Shown here in pieces: positions 8,669 through 16,825 of a DNA stretch of 64,000 nt. Each line of letters begins with the position of its first letter. Position 1 is the stretch's first letter. The DNA lies in contig CAVTSX010000008.1 in NCBI GenBank assembly GCA_963737425.1, forward strand, positions 1,116,001 to 1,180,000, in the 5' to 3' direction. A program made the translations under genes and the position numbers. The stretch is from DASXRA01 sp963737425. Lineage in GTDB: Bacteria > Actinomycetota > Actinomycetes > Mycobacteriales > Jatrophihabitantaceae. The notes below the pieces were generated by a model. That model made no database searches. It worked only from the letters and a program-made list of their open reading frames with translations, and was not told where the DNA came from.

Positions 8669-9522
8669 TCCCCGCCGCGTTCGACTACGTCCGACCGTCC
8701 ACAGTGGACGAAGCGGTGCAGGCCGTTGCGGCGGCCGGCGACGACGGCAAGGTGCTTGCCGGGGGTCAGTCGCTGCTTCCGGTGTTGCGCATGCGGCTTT
8801 CCTGTCCCGAGACGCTGATCGACCTGGGACGCGTCGACGAAATGCGCGGCGTCCGCGACGAGAGCGATGCCATCGTGATCGGTGCGATGACCACTCACGA
8901 CGACGTGATCCACGATCGCCTTGTGCAGCAGCACGCGCCACTGCTTGCGCAGGCAGCGGCAACCGTCGGCGACCGGCAGATACGTCACCTGGGTACGTTC
9001 GGCGGATCGCTGGCGCATGCCGATCCGGCCGGCGACCTGCCGACGATCGCGCTGACCCTCGACGCACAGATGCTCGTGCGCAGCGCGTCCGGTGAGCGGG
9101 TGATCGACGCACGCGACTTCTTCGTCGACTACCTGACCACCGCGTTGCAGCCCGACGATGTCCTGACCGCGGTCCGCATCCCGAAGCTGGGCGAGGGCTG
9201 GTCGACGCACTACGAGAAGTTCAACCTGGTGGCCCAGGCCTGGGCGATCGTCGGCGTCGCCGCGGCCGTGCAGCGCCAGAACGGCTCGATCAGCGCGGCC
9301 AGGGTCGGGCTGACCCATATGGGCAACACCCCGCTGCGGGCCGGCGCCGTCGAAGCGGCCCTTGCCGGAGCGGATGCGTCCGTCGATGCCGTCCGGGCCG
9401 CCAGCGCGAGCGCAGCCGAGGGCACGCACCCGCCCAGCGATCTGGCCGGCCAGACCGACTACCGCAATCACCTGGCCACGGTGCTCACCCGGCGGGCGGT
9501 GTGCGCCGCGGCGGGAATCTAG
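8665..9522 (+). CDS. coxM: CO dehydrogenase-type medium (FAD) subunit
   Basis: FAD-binding subunit, 285 aa, that accepts electrons from the small subunit. It begins with the family segment MIPAAFDYVRPSTVDEAV. The FAD motifs are AGGQSLLPVLRMRL (pyrophosphate loop) and the second loop TVGDRQIRHLGTFGGSLAHADPAGDLP; the C-terminal CODH flavoprotein domain follows. ATG 8665 overlaps the coxL stop (ATGA). The gene ends before a long inverted repeat and converges with the GlcD-like gene. A GTCCACAGTGGAC palindrome lies at codons 11-15 and reads STVD. Confidence 0.94.
   Translation: MIPAAFDYVRPSTVDEAVQAVAAAGDDGKVLAGGQSLLPVLRMRLSCPETLIDLGRVDEMRGVRDESDAIVIGAMTTHDDVIHDRLVQQHAPLLAQAAATVGDRQIRHLGTFGGSLAHADPAGDLPTIALTLDAQMLVRSASGERVIDARDFFVDYLTTALQPDDVLTAVRIPKLGEGWSTHYEKFNLVAQAWAIVGVAAAVQRQNGSISAARVGLTHMGNTPLRAGAVEAALAGADASVDAVRAASASAAEGTHPPSDLAGQTDYRNHLATVLTRRAVCAAAGI
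8697..8709. repeat. GTCCACAGTGGAC palindrome, copy 1
   Basis: Inside coxM, read as STVD. First of eight copies of the 13-bp iterated palindrome. Confidence 0.9.
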
Positions 9523-9534
9523 CGCTGAAACTGT

Positions 9535-9582
9535 GATCTTGTGCAGACGCGCCGCTACCGGCCGGCGGGTCTGCACAAGATC
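9535..9582. repeat. intergenic inverted repeat, family I
   Basis: Arms GATCTTGTGCAGAC (9535-9548) and GTCTGCACAAGATC (9569-9582) fill the gap between the convergent coxM and glcD-like genes. It is a likely bidirectional U-less terminator, and the same arms recur at 13553-13600. Confidence 0.8.
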
Positions 9583-9587
9583 GCGCG

Positions 9588-10961
9588 TCAGACGACCGCG
9601 CCGGGATTGAGGATGCCGTCGGGATCAAGAGCGTCCTTGATCCGGCGGGTCAGCGCCATGACATCTGCGCCGAGGTACCCCGGCAGCCAGTCCTTCTTGA
9701 GTCGTCCCACGCCGTGCTCGCCGGTGATGGTTCCGCCCAGCGAGATCGCGAGGTCCATGATCTCGCCGAAGGCGACTCGCGCACGGGCGGATTCGTCGGC
9801 GTCGGAGGCGTTGTAGACGATCAGCGGATGGGTGTTGCCGTCGCCGGCGTGCGCCACCACGGCGATCAGTACACGATGCCGCGCCGCGATCTGCTCGACG
9901 CCGCCGACGAGTGCGGGCAGTGCGGGCAAGGGCACTCCGACGTCTTCGAGCAGCAGATCGCCCTTGCGCTCGAGGGCCGGGAAGGCGGCCCGGCGGGCGG
10001 CCGCGAATGCCTCGCCCTCGTCCGGGTCGTCGGTGGTGAACAGTTCGCCTGCACCACATGACTGGCAGGCCTGCTCGATCGCCGCTATCTCCTCGCGGGC
10101 GGCCGCGCCCGGCGCATCCGACCTGGCGAGCAGCAGCGCCTGCGCCGAGCGGTCGAGCCCCATCGAGACGTAGTCCTCGACGGCATTGATCGACGCGTTG
10201 TCCATCAGTTCGAGCATGGACGGGCGCAGCCTGCGGGTGATCGCGAGAACGGCGTCGGCGGCGGCCTCGATCGAGGCGAAGCTGGCGACGAGCGTCGAGG
10301 CCGGTGCCTGCGCGGGAAGCAGCCGCAACGTGAGCTCGGTGATGACGCCGAGCGTGCCCTCGCTGCCGACGAACAGCTTGGTCAGCGACAACCCGGCGCT
10401 GTCCTTGAGGCGGGGTCCGCCCAATTGCACGGCGGTGCCGTCGGCGAGGACGACCTGCATCCCGAGCACATAGTCGGTGGTGACGCCGTACTTGACGCAG
10501 CACAGCCCGCCGGAATTGGTGGCGGCGTTGCCGCCGATGGAGCACATCTCGAAGGACGACGGGTCCGGCGGGTACCACAGCTCGTGTTCGGCAGCAGCGG
10601 CCTTGACCTCGGCGTTCAGGGCGCCGGGCTGGGCAACGGCGACGCGCATGGCCGGATCGATCGTGACTGTGCGCATCTTCTCCAGCGACAGGACGATGCC
10701 GCCCTCGACGGCGGTTGCGCCGCCCGACAGGCCCGAGCCCGCCCCGCGCGGTACGACCGGCACTTTGCGTGCGCTGGCCCAGCGAAGTGTCGCGACGACG
10801 TCGTCGGTGTTCGCGGCGCGAACGACGGCGAGCGGCTGCCCGGCCGACGGATCGCGCGCCCAGTCCTGCCGGTAGGCAGCCATGACGTCAGGGTCGGTGA
10901 TGACGGCACCGTCCGACAGGGTGGCAGCGAGTTCGCTCGTGTCGCTCTCGGTTGTCGTCAC
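9588..10961 (-). CDS. FAD-linked oxidase, GlcD/D-lactate dehydrogenase type
   Basis: FAD-dependent 2-hydroxyacid dehydrogenase, 457 aa, of the GlcD/DLD family (glycolate or D-lactate to the keto acid). The PCMH-type FAD domain shows VPRGAGSGLSGGATA and the GGNAATNSGGLCCVKYG segment; the C-terminal cap has the metal-site pattern VVAHAGDGNTHPL and ends with SLGGTITGEHGVGRLKKDWL. GTG 10961 is chosen because CAGAAT sits seven bases upstream (leaderless pattern) and the length fits; GTG or ATG further up would add an unrelated tail. No glcE or glcF genes are adjacent, so it is probably a stand-alone enzyme. Divergent from the ABC-F gene. Confidence 0.9.
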   Translation of the reverse strand: MTTTESDTSELAATLSDGAVITDPDVMAAYRQDWARDPSAGQPLAVVRAANTDDVVATLRWASARKVPVVPRGAGSGLSGGATAVEGGIVLSLEKMRTVTIDPAMRVAVAQPGALNAEVKAAAAEHELWYPPDPSSFEMCSIGGNAATNSGGLCCVKYGVTTDYVLGMQVVLADGTAVQLGGPRLKDSAGLSLTKLFVGSEGTLGVITELTLRLLPAQAPASTLVASFASIEAAADAVLAITRRLRPSMLELMDNASINAVEDYVSMGLDRSAQALLLARSDAPGAAAREEIAAIEQACQSCGAGELFTTDDPDEGEAFAAARRAAFPALERKGDLLLEDVGVPLPALPALVGGVEQIAARHRVLIAVVAHAGDGNTHPLIVYNASDADESARARVAFGEIMDLAISLGGTITGEHGVGRLKKDWLPGYLGADVMALTRRIKDALDPDGILNPGAVV

Positions 10962-11055
10962 CTGACCGATTCTGCCCCTAACGCGTGATCGCTCCCAACG
11001 TGCGTTGGAGATATCGGCGTGCAATCGAGGGCCCCCTCACGCACACTGACCGATC

Positions 11056-12675
11056 GTGGGCTACATCGACGTCGGCGGAGTGCGCCATCAGTTGCCGGAC
11101 GGCCGGATCCTGCTGGACTCGGTCGGATTCCGGGTCGGCGAGGGTGCGAAGGCGGCACTTGTCGGGGCAAACGGCGCCGGCAAGACCACATTGCTGCGCA
11201 TCATCGCCGGCGACATCTCCGCGCAGTCCGGTTCGGTCGCGCGTTCGGGCGGGCTCGGCGTCATGCGCCAGTTCATCGGCTCGGTGCGCGATGCCACTAC
11301 CGTGCAGGAGTTCCTCGTCGGGCTGCTGCCCCAACGGATACGCGACGCCTGGGACGAACTCGAGGCATCCGAGATCGTGCTCATGGATCGCGATGACGAG
11401 AAGACCCAACTCGCATATGCACATGCGCTCGCGCAGTGGGGCGACGCAGGCGGTTACGACGCCGAGGTGTTGTGGGACACCGTGACCGTCGCCGCGCTCG
11501 GATTGCCCTATGACAGCTGCAAATACCGGGAACTGACCACTCTCTCCGGCGGGGAGCAGAAGCGTCTCGCACTTGAGGCGCTGCTGCGCGGGCCGGACGA
11601 GGTCCTGCTGCTCGACGAACCCGACAACTACCTCGACGTCCCGAGCAAGCAATGGCTCGAGGAACGGCTGCTGGAGACGCCCAAGACGGTGCTGTTCGTG
11701 AGCCACGATCGCGAGTTGCTGGCCCGGGTCGCCGACCGGATCGTCACCGTTGAAGGCGGCACGACCTGGGTGCACGGCGGCGGTTTCGCCTCGTACCACG
11801 AGGCGAGAGCCCACAAACACGAGCGGATGGCCGAACTGCGCCGCCGGTGGGAGGAGGAGCACAAGCGCCTCAAGGACCTCGTGCGGACGTTGCAGCAGCA
11901 GGCGAAGGTCAGCGAGGTCATGGCGCAGAAGTACCGCGTCATGGCCGCCCGTCTGGAGCGGTTCGAGGCCGCGGGCCCGCCACCGGACAAGCCCGAGGAC
12001 GAGCGCGTGAGCATGCGCCTGCGCGGTGGGCGCACCGGCAAACGCGCCGTCGTCTGCGCGCAACTCGAACTCGACGGCCTGATGCGCCCGTTCGATTCGG
12101 AGATCTTCTACGGTGAACGCATCGGTGTGCTCGGCTCGAACGGTGCCGGCAAGTCGCATTTCCTGCGTTTACTGGCGGGTGAATCGGTCGTCCACAGTGG
12201 ACAGTGGAAGCTCGGCGCCCGAGTCGTTCCGGGGTTGTTCGCCCAGACGCACACCCATCCCGAGTGGATGGATCGCACTCCCGTCGACCTGCTCTGGCAC
12301 GGTGAAGTGGGCCGTCCGGGTGTCGATCGCGGGCGGGCGATGGGCGCGCTTCGCCGATATGGCCTGCAGCAGCAAGGGGATCAGACGTTCGGCTCGCTGT
12401 CGGGCGGGCAGCAGGCACGGTTCCAGATCCTGCTGCTCGAGCTGTCCGGGGCCACCTTGCTCCTGCTCGACGAACCCACCGACAACCTCGACGTGTTGAG
12501 CGCCGAGGCGCTCGAAGAGGCGCTCGAGATCTACGACGGAACGGTGCTCGCCGTCACCCACGACCGATGGTTTGCCCGGTCGTTCGACCGCTTCCTGGTC
12601 TTCGGTGCCGATGGCGTCGTCTATGAGTCGGACGAGCCGGTATTCGGCGAGGGGCGCGTTGAGCGGGCCCGCTGA
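11056..12675 (+). CDS. ABC-F family ATPase
   Basis: Soluble twin-ATPase protein of the ABC-F family, 539 aa, without membrane segments. ABC-F proteins bind the ribosomal E site and act in translation or antibiotic protection. Domain 1 has Walker A GANGAGKTT, signature LSGGEQKR and Walker B LLLDEPDNYLD; domain 2 has GSNGAGKSH, LSGGQQAR and LLLLDEPTDNLD. A charged helical linker (about 255-320, ERMAELRRRWEEEHKRL) joins them. The first Walker B reads DEPDNYLD instead of the common DEPTNHLD. GTG 11056 lacks a ribosome site, and CACACT lies eight bases upstream. A GTCCACAGTGGAC palindrome falls at 12190. The exact subgroup is uncertain. Confidence 0.92.
   Translation: MGYIDVGGVRHQLPDGRILLDSVGFRVGEGAKAALVGANGAGKTTLLRIIAGDISAQSGSVARSGGLGVMRQFIGSVRDATTVQEFLVGLLPQRIRDAWDELEASEIVLMDRDDEKTQLAYAHALAQWGDAGGYDAEVLWDTVTVAALGLPYDSCKYRELTTLSGGEQKRLALEALLRGPDEVLLLDEPDNYLDVPSKQWLEERLLETPKTVLFVSHDRELLARVADRIVTVEGGTTWVHGGGFASYHEARAHKHERMAELRRRWEEEHKRLKDLVRTLQQQAKVSEVMAQKYRVMAARLERFEAAGPPPDKPEDERVSMRLRGGRTGKRAVVCAQLELDGLMRPFDSEIFYGERIGVLGSNGAGKSHFLRLLAGESVVHSGQWKLGARVVPGLFAQTHTHPEWMDRTPVDLLWHGEVGRPGVDRGRAMGALRRYGLQQQGDQTFGSLSGGQQARFQILLLELSGATLLLLDEPTDNLDVLSAEALEEALEIYDGTVLAVTHDRWFARSFDRFLVFGADGVVYESDEPVFGEGRVERAR
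12190..12202. repeat. GTCCACAGTGGAC palindrome, copy 2
   Basis: Inside the ABC-F gene, read in phase as VHSGQ. Confidence 0.9.
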
Positions 12676-12695
12676 AATCGCGGTATGAATGCCCG

Positions 12696-13544
12696 ATGCC
12701 ATCGGCAGACCCGCTCGCCGCGTCCTTGGAACTGTGGTTGCGCAGTAACGGCGCACCGGCTCTCGCGCCGACGCGCGGTGTGTTGCGCACGGTGTCCGGG
12801 CCGTTCCTGCTGATCGCCTACCTGGTTCGCTCGCTCATCGAGGCCGTGACCCGGCGCGGCAGCCTGATGCTGCAGGTCGTCCCGCTGCTGCTCGTCGCGC
12901 TGACCCTTTCGTTCTTCAGCACCGAGGTGTGGCAGACGATCGGCCGGCTGCACGGGCTGCCGCTGGTTCTGACGACGCTTCTGTTCGTGGGGCTCGCGGC
13001 TGCCTTCGCCACTCGCCAGAGTCGCCCCGACCTGGATGAACTGTCGCGATTTGCAGATGTTGACGACCTGCGTGCCGCGCTGCCGGCCCGGCTGGTCCGG
13101 GGCGAACTCGCCGATCAGGCCTTCGACCTGGCGACGGCACCGGGCCTGCGCCGGCGCGAGCGCGCGAATCTGGTGGTGATCTCCGTGCTGGCGCAGGTCA
13201 TCACCGCGACTGTCATCGCGCTCGTCGTGGCCGCTTTCTTCGTCGTTCTCGGCGTGTTGACCGTCGACCGCACCGCGATGGTGAGCTGGCTGGGGCGCGG
13301 GCCTCAAGTTGCCCTGTCGTGGCGGGTGGCCGGACACCAGTACATCCTGACGAACGAGCTGCTGCGGGTGAGCGCCTTTCTCGGGGCGTTCACCGGGTTC
13401 TACTTCATCGTCTCCTCCAGTACGGACGAGGCGATGCGGGCCGATCTGGCGTCCGGGCACCGGCTGCACGTGCGCGCGTGCCTCGCGGTGCGGCGCGCGT
13501 ACTGGAGCCTTGGCAAGACCGCCGGCACCGCCAGGACCACCTGA
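12696..13544 (+). CDS. integral membrane protein, unknown function
   Basis: Unrecognised 282-aa protein. It has about five hydrophobic segments: near residues 32-48, 57-76 and 88-106, then a soluble stretch rich in Leu/Arg (RFADVDDLRAALPARLVRGE, about 117-160), then 164-188 and 226-247. Many actinobacteria carry comparable small membrane proteins near the ABC-F and rplM region, but I cannot assign a family. ATG 12696 lacks a ribosome site and is preceded by TATGAA six bases upstream, suggesting its own leaderless transcript although it lies only 20 bp after the ABC-F stop. It is followed by a strong inverted repeat. Confidence 0.75.
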   Translation: MPSADPLAASLELWLRSNGAPALAPTRGVLRTVSGPFLLIAYLVRSLIEAVTRRGSLMLQVVPLLLVALTLSFFSTEVWQTIGRLHGLPLVLTTLLFVGLAAAFATRQSRPDLDELSRFADVDDLRAALPARLVRGELADQAFDLATAPGLRRRERANLVVISVLAQVITATVIALVVAAFFVVLGVLTVDRTAMVSWLGRGPQVALSWRVAGHQYILTNELLRVSAFLGAFTGFYFIVSSSTDEAMRADLASGHRLHVRACLAVRRAYWSLGKTAGTARTT

Positions 13545-13552
13545 TATCCGGC

Positions 13553-13600
13553 GATCTTGTGCAGACGCGCCCAGCGGGTACGGCGCGTCTGCACAAGATC
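13553..13600. terminator. 19-bp inverted repeat, family I
   Basis: A perfect 19-bp stem (13553-13571 with 13582-13600) and 10-nt loop, outer arm GATCTTGTGCAGACGCGCC, nine bases after a stop codon. There is no T run; likely U-less terminator. It shares its 14-bp core with the repeat at 9535-9582. Confidence 0.8.
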
Positions 13601-13622
13601 CAGACGTGAGCGGGTGCCCGAT

Positions 13623-13651
13623 TTGGTTACCGGCGGGGGCGCCGGTATGGT
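13623..13651 (+). promoter_or_regulatory. promoter of the rplM-rpsI operon
   Basis: TTGGTT (13623-13628), a 17-bp spacer and TATGGT (13646-13651). This is one of the best sigma-A-like promoters in the window, giving an approximately 140-nt leader before rplM. Confidence 0.6.
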
Positions 13652-13742
13652 GGCGTGCTGGTGCGTGGGGCCGTTCGGTTCCGCGCACCACCGGCCATGT
13701 CCCGGGGTTGCCCGTCGATCATCCGACGAGAGACCGTGGGAG

Positions 13743-13770
13743 CGGCGCTGTCTGATGATCAGCAGCGCCG
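13743..13770 (+). ncRNA. rplM leader hairpin
   Basis: CGGCGCTG (13743-13750) pairs with CAGCGCCG (13763-13770), with an inner CTGA/TCAG stem and a TGA loop. It sits in the leader about 30 nt before the rplM start, where an autoregulatory ribosomal-protein site could be. No match to a known L13 leader is claimed. Confidence 0.4.
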
Positions 13771-13798
13771 TGAAGTCCGACTAGAGATGAGCAGGCTC

Positions 13799-14239
13799 GT
13801 GCCTACCTACACCCCCAAGCCAGGCGAGGTCACCCGCGTTTGGCATGTCATCGACGCCAACGACGTTGTGCTCGGCCGGCTGGCCAGCCACGCGGCGCAG
13901 CTGCTGCGTGGCAAGCACAAGCCGAAGTACGCACGGCACGTCGACACCGGCGACTTCGTCGTGATCGTGAACGCGGAGAAGGTCGCCATATCGGGCGCCA
14001 AGCGCGACGAGTACCGCTACCGCCACTCGGGCTACCCGGGCGGCCTGTCGAAGCGCACCGTCGGCGAACTGCTCGAAAGCAAGCCCGAGCGGGTCGTTGA
14101 ACTCGCCGTGCGGGGCATGCTGCCGAAGAACACGCTGGGCCGTAAGCAGCTCAAGAAGCTCAAGGTCTACGCGGGCCCCGAGCACCCGCACGCCGCCCAG
14201 AAGCCTCAGCCCTTCGAGATCAAGCAGGTTGCCCAATGA
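13799..14239 (+). CDS. rplM: 50S ribosomal protein L13
   Basis: Large-subunit ribosomal protein L13, 146 aa, an early assembly protein binding 23S rRNA. The start MPTYTPKPGEVTRVWHVIDA matches actinobacterial L13 proteins, and the family segments VVLGRLASHAAQLLRGKHKP, YRHSGYPGGL, GMLPKNTLGRKQLKKLKVY and GPEHPHAAQKP are all present. I use GTG 13799 by similarity to other actinobacteria; an ATG at 13787 would add four residues. The gene leads the rplM-rpsI-glmM cluster, behind a long leader with a stable hairpin. The TGA (14237-14239) overlaps the ATG of an 18-codon frame that in turn overlaps the rpsI start. Confidence 0.97.
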   Translation: MPTYTPKPGEVTRVWHVIDANDVVLGRLASHAAQLLRGKHKPKYARHVDTGDFVVIVNAEKVAISGAKRDEYRYRHSGYPGGLSKRTVGELLESKPERVVELAVRGMLPKNTLGRKQLKKLKVYAGPEHPHAAQKPQPFEIKQVAQ

Positions 14240-14288
14240 TCCACCCGACCACTTCACGCACCGTGCTCCCGCTCCTGCGAGGCATGCG

Positions 14289-14672
14289 GTGACCGCCCCA
14301 GTTGTCGGCCGCCGCAAGGAGGCCATCGTCCGGGTCCGGCTCGTTCCGGGCAGCGGCGATTTCAAGCTGAACGGCCGCACCCTCGAGGGCTACTTCCCGA
14401 ACAAGATGCACCAGCAGCTCATCCGTGAGCCGTTCGTGACGCTCGAGAAGGACGGTCAGTACGACGTCATCGCCTCGCTGCGTGGCGGCGGCGTCACCGG
14501 GCAGGCGGGCGCCTTGCGCCTCGCGATCGCCCGGGCGCTGATCGGCATCGAGCCCGACGACCGTCCGGCCCTGAAGAAGGCGGGCTTCCTGACCCGCGAC
14601 CCACGGGTCAAGGAGCGCAAGAAGTACGGCCTGAAGAAGGCTCGCAAGGCTCCCCAGTACTCCAAGCGCTGA
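14289..14672 (+). CDS. rpsI: 30S ribosomal protein S9
   Basis: Small-subunit ribosomal protein S9, 127 aa, whose basic C-terminal tail reaches the P-site tRNA. Visible are VGRRKEAIVRVRLVPGSG at the start, the HQQLIREP segment, GGGVTGQAGALRLAIARAL and the invariant end KKARKAPQYSKR. GTG 14289 follows GCGAGG six bases upstream. The N-terminal extension usual in mycobacterial S9 is nearly absent (only MTAP before VGRRKEA). Between rplM and rpsI an 18-codon frame (14236-14292) overlaps both genes by four bases (ATGA and GTGA), which could couple their translation. Confidence 0.97.
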   Translation: MTAPVVGRRKEAIVRVRLVPGSGDFKLNGRTLEGYFPNKMHQQLIREPFVTLEKDGQYDVIASLRGGGVTGQAGALRLAIARALIGIEPDDRPALKKAGFLTRDPRVKERKKYGLKKARKAPQYSKR

Positions 14673-14681
14673 CTCGCCTCG

Positions 14682-16019
14682 GTGGGCCGCTACTTCGGCA
14701 CGGACGGTGTTCGCGGCCTCGCGAACGGCGATCTGACGCCTGAGCTCGCACTGGCGTTGTCCGCCGCAGCGGCCCGGGTGCTCATCGGCCACGACCCGTC
14801 CCATCGTCCGCTCGCCGTCGTCGGACGCGATTCGCGGGCAAGCGGCGAGATGCTCGAGGCGGCCACCGTCGCGGGGCTGACGTCCGCAGGGGCGGACGTT
14901 GTGCGGGTCGGCGTGCTGCCGACCCCGGCGGTGGCCTTCCTCACCGCAGAATTCGGTGCCGATCTCGGGGTGGTGCTCTCTGCCAGCCACAACCCGATGC
15001 CCGACAACGGCGTCAAGCTGTTCGCCCGTGGCGGCGAGAAGCTGCCGGACGACATCGAGGCCGAGATCGAAGCGACCGTCGAGGCCGGGCCGCTCGCCGG
15101 ACGTCCGACGGGCGCGGCGATCGGGCGGGTCCGCGACGCCCCCGACGCGGGCGAGCGCTACATCTCCCACCTGCTCTCGGCGGTACCGACCCGCCTCGAC
15201 GGCCTGCGCGTGGTCGTCGACTGTGCGCACGGAGCGGCCTCAGCCGTGGCGCCGGAGGCCTACCGGCGCGCCGGTGCCCTCGTCACCACGATCGGGGCCG
15301 ACCCGGACGGCCTGAACATCAACGACGGCGTGGGCTCGACCCACATCGAGGCGCTGGCCAAGTGCGTCGTGACCGAAGGCGCTGATCTCGGCATCGCCCA
15401 CGACGGCGACGCCGACCGGTGCCTGGCCGTCGATGCCAGCGGCCAGACCGTCGACGGCGACCAGATCCTGGCGATCAGCGCACTGGAGATGCACGCGGCC
15501 GGCCGGCTGCGCGAGAACACGGTCGTCGTCACCGTCATGAGCAATCTCGGCTTCCACCACGCGATGCGCGATGCCGGCATCGAGGTCGTCACCACCACGG
15601 TCGGTGACCGCTACGTGCTCGACGCACTGCGCGCGCGTGGGCTCTCGTTCGGCGGCGAGCAGAGCGGGCACGTCATCTACACCGATTCGGCCACCACCGG
15701 CGACGGCCTGCTCACTGCGCTGCACGTCATGGCCTGCATGGCGAGTACCGCAAAGCCGCTCGCCGAACTCGCTTCGGTGGTGCGGCGACTGCCCCAGGTG
15801 CTCATCAATGTGCCGGTCACCGACCGGCGGGCCGCGTGCGCGTCCGCGGACGTTGTGCACGCCGTGCGCCACGCCGAGGCCGAGCTCGGCGACACCGGCC
15901 GGATCCTGCTGCGCCCATCGGGCACCGAGCAGCTGGTGCGGGTGATGGTCGAGGCCGCAACCCAGCAGCGGGCCGACGAGATCGCCCAGCGGGTGGCGGC
16001 GGTCGTCGCGTCGAACTGA
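14682..16019 (+). CDS. glmM: phosphoglucosamine mutase
   Basis: GlmM, 445 aa, interconverts glucosamine-6-phosphate and glucosamine-1-phosphate on the route to UDP-GlcNAc for peptidoglycan. The start GRYFGTDGVRGLAN, the phosphoserine loop VVLSASHNPMPDNGVK, the Mg site DGDADRC and the sugar-binding GGEQSGHVIY are all present, and RPSGTEQLVRVMVE forms the phosphate loop near the end. GTG 14682 lies ten bases after rpsI without a clear ribosome site, so it is probably co-transcribed with the ribosomal genes. Its partner glmS is 2 kb downstream. The stop codon lies in a 10-bp tandem repeat. Confidence 0.97.
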   Translation: MGRYFGTDGVRGLANGDLTPELALALSAAAARVLIGHDPSHRPLAVVGRDSRASGEMLEAATVAGLTSAGADVVRVGVLPTPAVAFLTAEFGADLGVVLSASHNPMPDNGVKLFARGGEKLPDDIEAEIEATVEAGPLAGRPTGAAIGRVRDAPDAGERYISHLLSAVPTRLDGLRVVVDCAHGAASAVAPEAYRRAGALVTTIGADPDGLNINDGVGSTHIEALAKCVVTEGADLGIAHDGDADRCLAVDASGQTVDGDQILAISALEMHAAGRLRENTVVVTVMSNLGFHHAMRDAGIEVVTTTVGDRYVLDALRARGLSFGGEQSGHVIYTDSATTGDGLLTALHVMACMASTAKPLAELASVVRRLPQVLINVPVTDRRAACASADVVHAVRHAEAELGDTGRILLRPSGTEQLVRVMVEAATQQRADEIAQRVAAVVASN

Positions 16020-16040
16020 CTCGAACTGACTCGAACTGAG
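16011..16040. repeat. 10-bp tandem repeat over the glmM stop
   Basis: Three copies of TCGAACTGAC (the last with G at its end) beginning in the final glmM codons and carrying its TGA stop. A weak GCGACG/CGTCGC hairpin (16064-16080) follows and may terminate glmM. Confidence 0.85.
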
Positions 16041-16096
16041 CAGCCCTTGAGCTCGATTGGGACGCGACGGGCAGCGTCGCACACAATCAGCTACCG

Positions 16097-16819
16097 ATGA
16101 GTTCTACCGAGATTTCCCCGTCCAACGAAGACAAAACCGATAAATCACGGCCGCGACTCTCAATTACCCAAGTCGTGGCCAGCGCGCTGGCGGCGATCAC
16201 CGCGACATTCGCGGCTTCCTATTTCGGAGTGAGCGGCACCGTGATCGGTGCGGCCCTGGCCAGCGTCGTCACCGTCGTGGGCAACGCGGTCTACAGCCAT
16301 TCGATCCAGCGCACCGGGGCGCGGGTGCGCGGCGTGGTGCCCATCTCGATCGCGCAGCCGCCCGGCGAGGTTGCCCCGAAGCCCGACACCATGGCACGGC
16401 CGCCCCGCGCCGTCGCCTGGCAGCACGCCGCCCTGGCCGCCCTCGGCCTGTTCCTGGTCGTTGCGGGCATCGTCACCGGCATCGAATTGGCCGCAGGACG
16501 GCCACTTTCCAACATCGTGCACGACCGGTCCGGCCACGGCACCAGCCTGTTCGGTGGGGGCGGCGGTGCCACCGAACCTCCCGCGCCCCCGACTCGGCAT
16601 CCGGCCTCGACGGCGTCCGGCACAGCGACCACGCCGGCAACAACATCACGCCCGACCGCGCCGTCGACATCGTCGAGTGCGAGTCCAAGTCCGAGTCCGA
16701 CCCCGGCTCCGACCGATTCGTCGACGGCCACGACGACGCCGAGCCCTACGCCGGGCCCGACCACGAGTTCACCTGGCACAGCGTCCGGCTCGCCCACCAG
16801 CCCGGGCCCGAGCCCGTAG
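16097..16819 (+). CDS. membrane protein with Ser/Thr/Pro-rich tail
   Basis: Unrecognised 240-aa protein. A charged N-terminus (about 1-22) precedes a hydrophobic hairpin (VVASALAAITATFAASYFGV and a second segment to about 66), a cytoplasmic-type linker, and a third strong membrane segment (HAALAALGLFLVVAGIVTGI, about 110-130). The last 80 residues are almost only Ser, Thr, Pro, Ala and Gly (SPSPSPTPAPTDSS and similar) after a Gly run, as in exported wall-spanning linkers of actinobacteria. ATG 16097 lacks an evident ribosome site. It converges with the MBL-fold gene 6 bp away. No function is inferred. Confidence 0.75.
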   Translation: MSSTEISPSNEDKTDKSRPRLSITQVVASALAAITATFAASYFGVSGTVIGAALASVVTVVGNAVYSHSIQRTGARVRGVVPISIAQPPGEVAPKPDTMARPPRAVAWQHAALAALGLFLVVAGIVTGIELAAGRPLSNIVHDRSGHGTSLFGGGGGATEPPAPPTRHPASTASGTATTPATTSRPTAPSTSSSASPSPSPTPAPTDSSTATTTPSPTPGPTTSSPGTASGSPTSPGPSP

Positions 16820-16825
16820 TCGCGG

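Noticed and set aside
6224..9112. Very long open frame (962 codons) on the minus strand opposite coxL-coxM
   Set aside because: It mirrors the codon bias of coxL and coxM; its protein is Arg/His-rich without any family features, while the plus strand has clear enzyme motifs.
10978..12159. Minus-strand open frame opposite the ABC-F gene
   Set aside because: Antisense shadow of a gene with full ABC motifs; no ribosome site and no recognisable domain.
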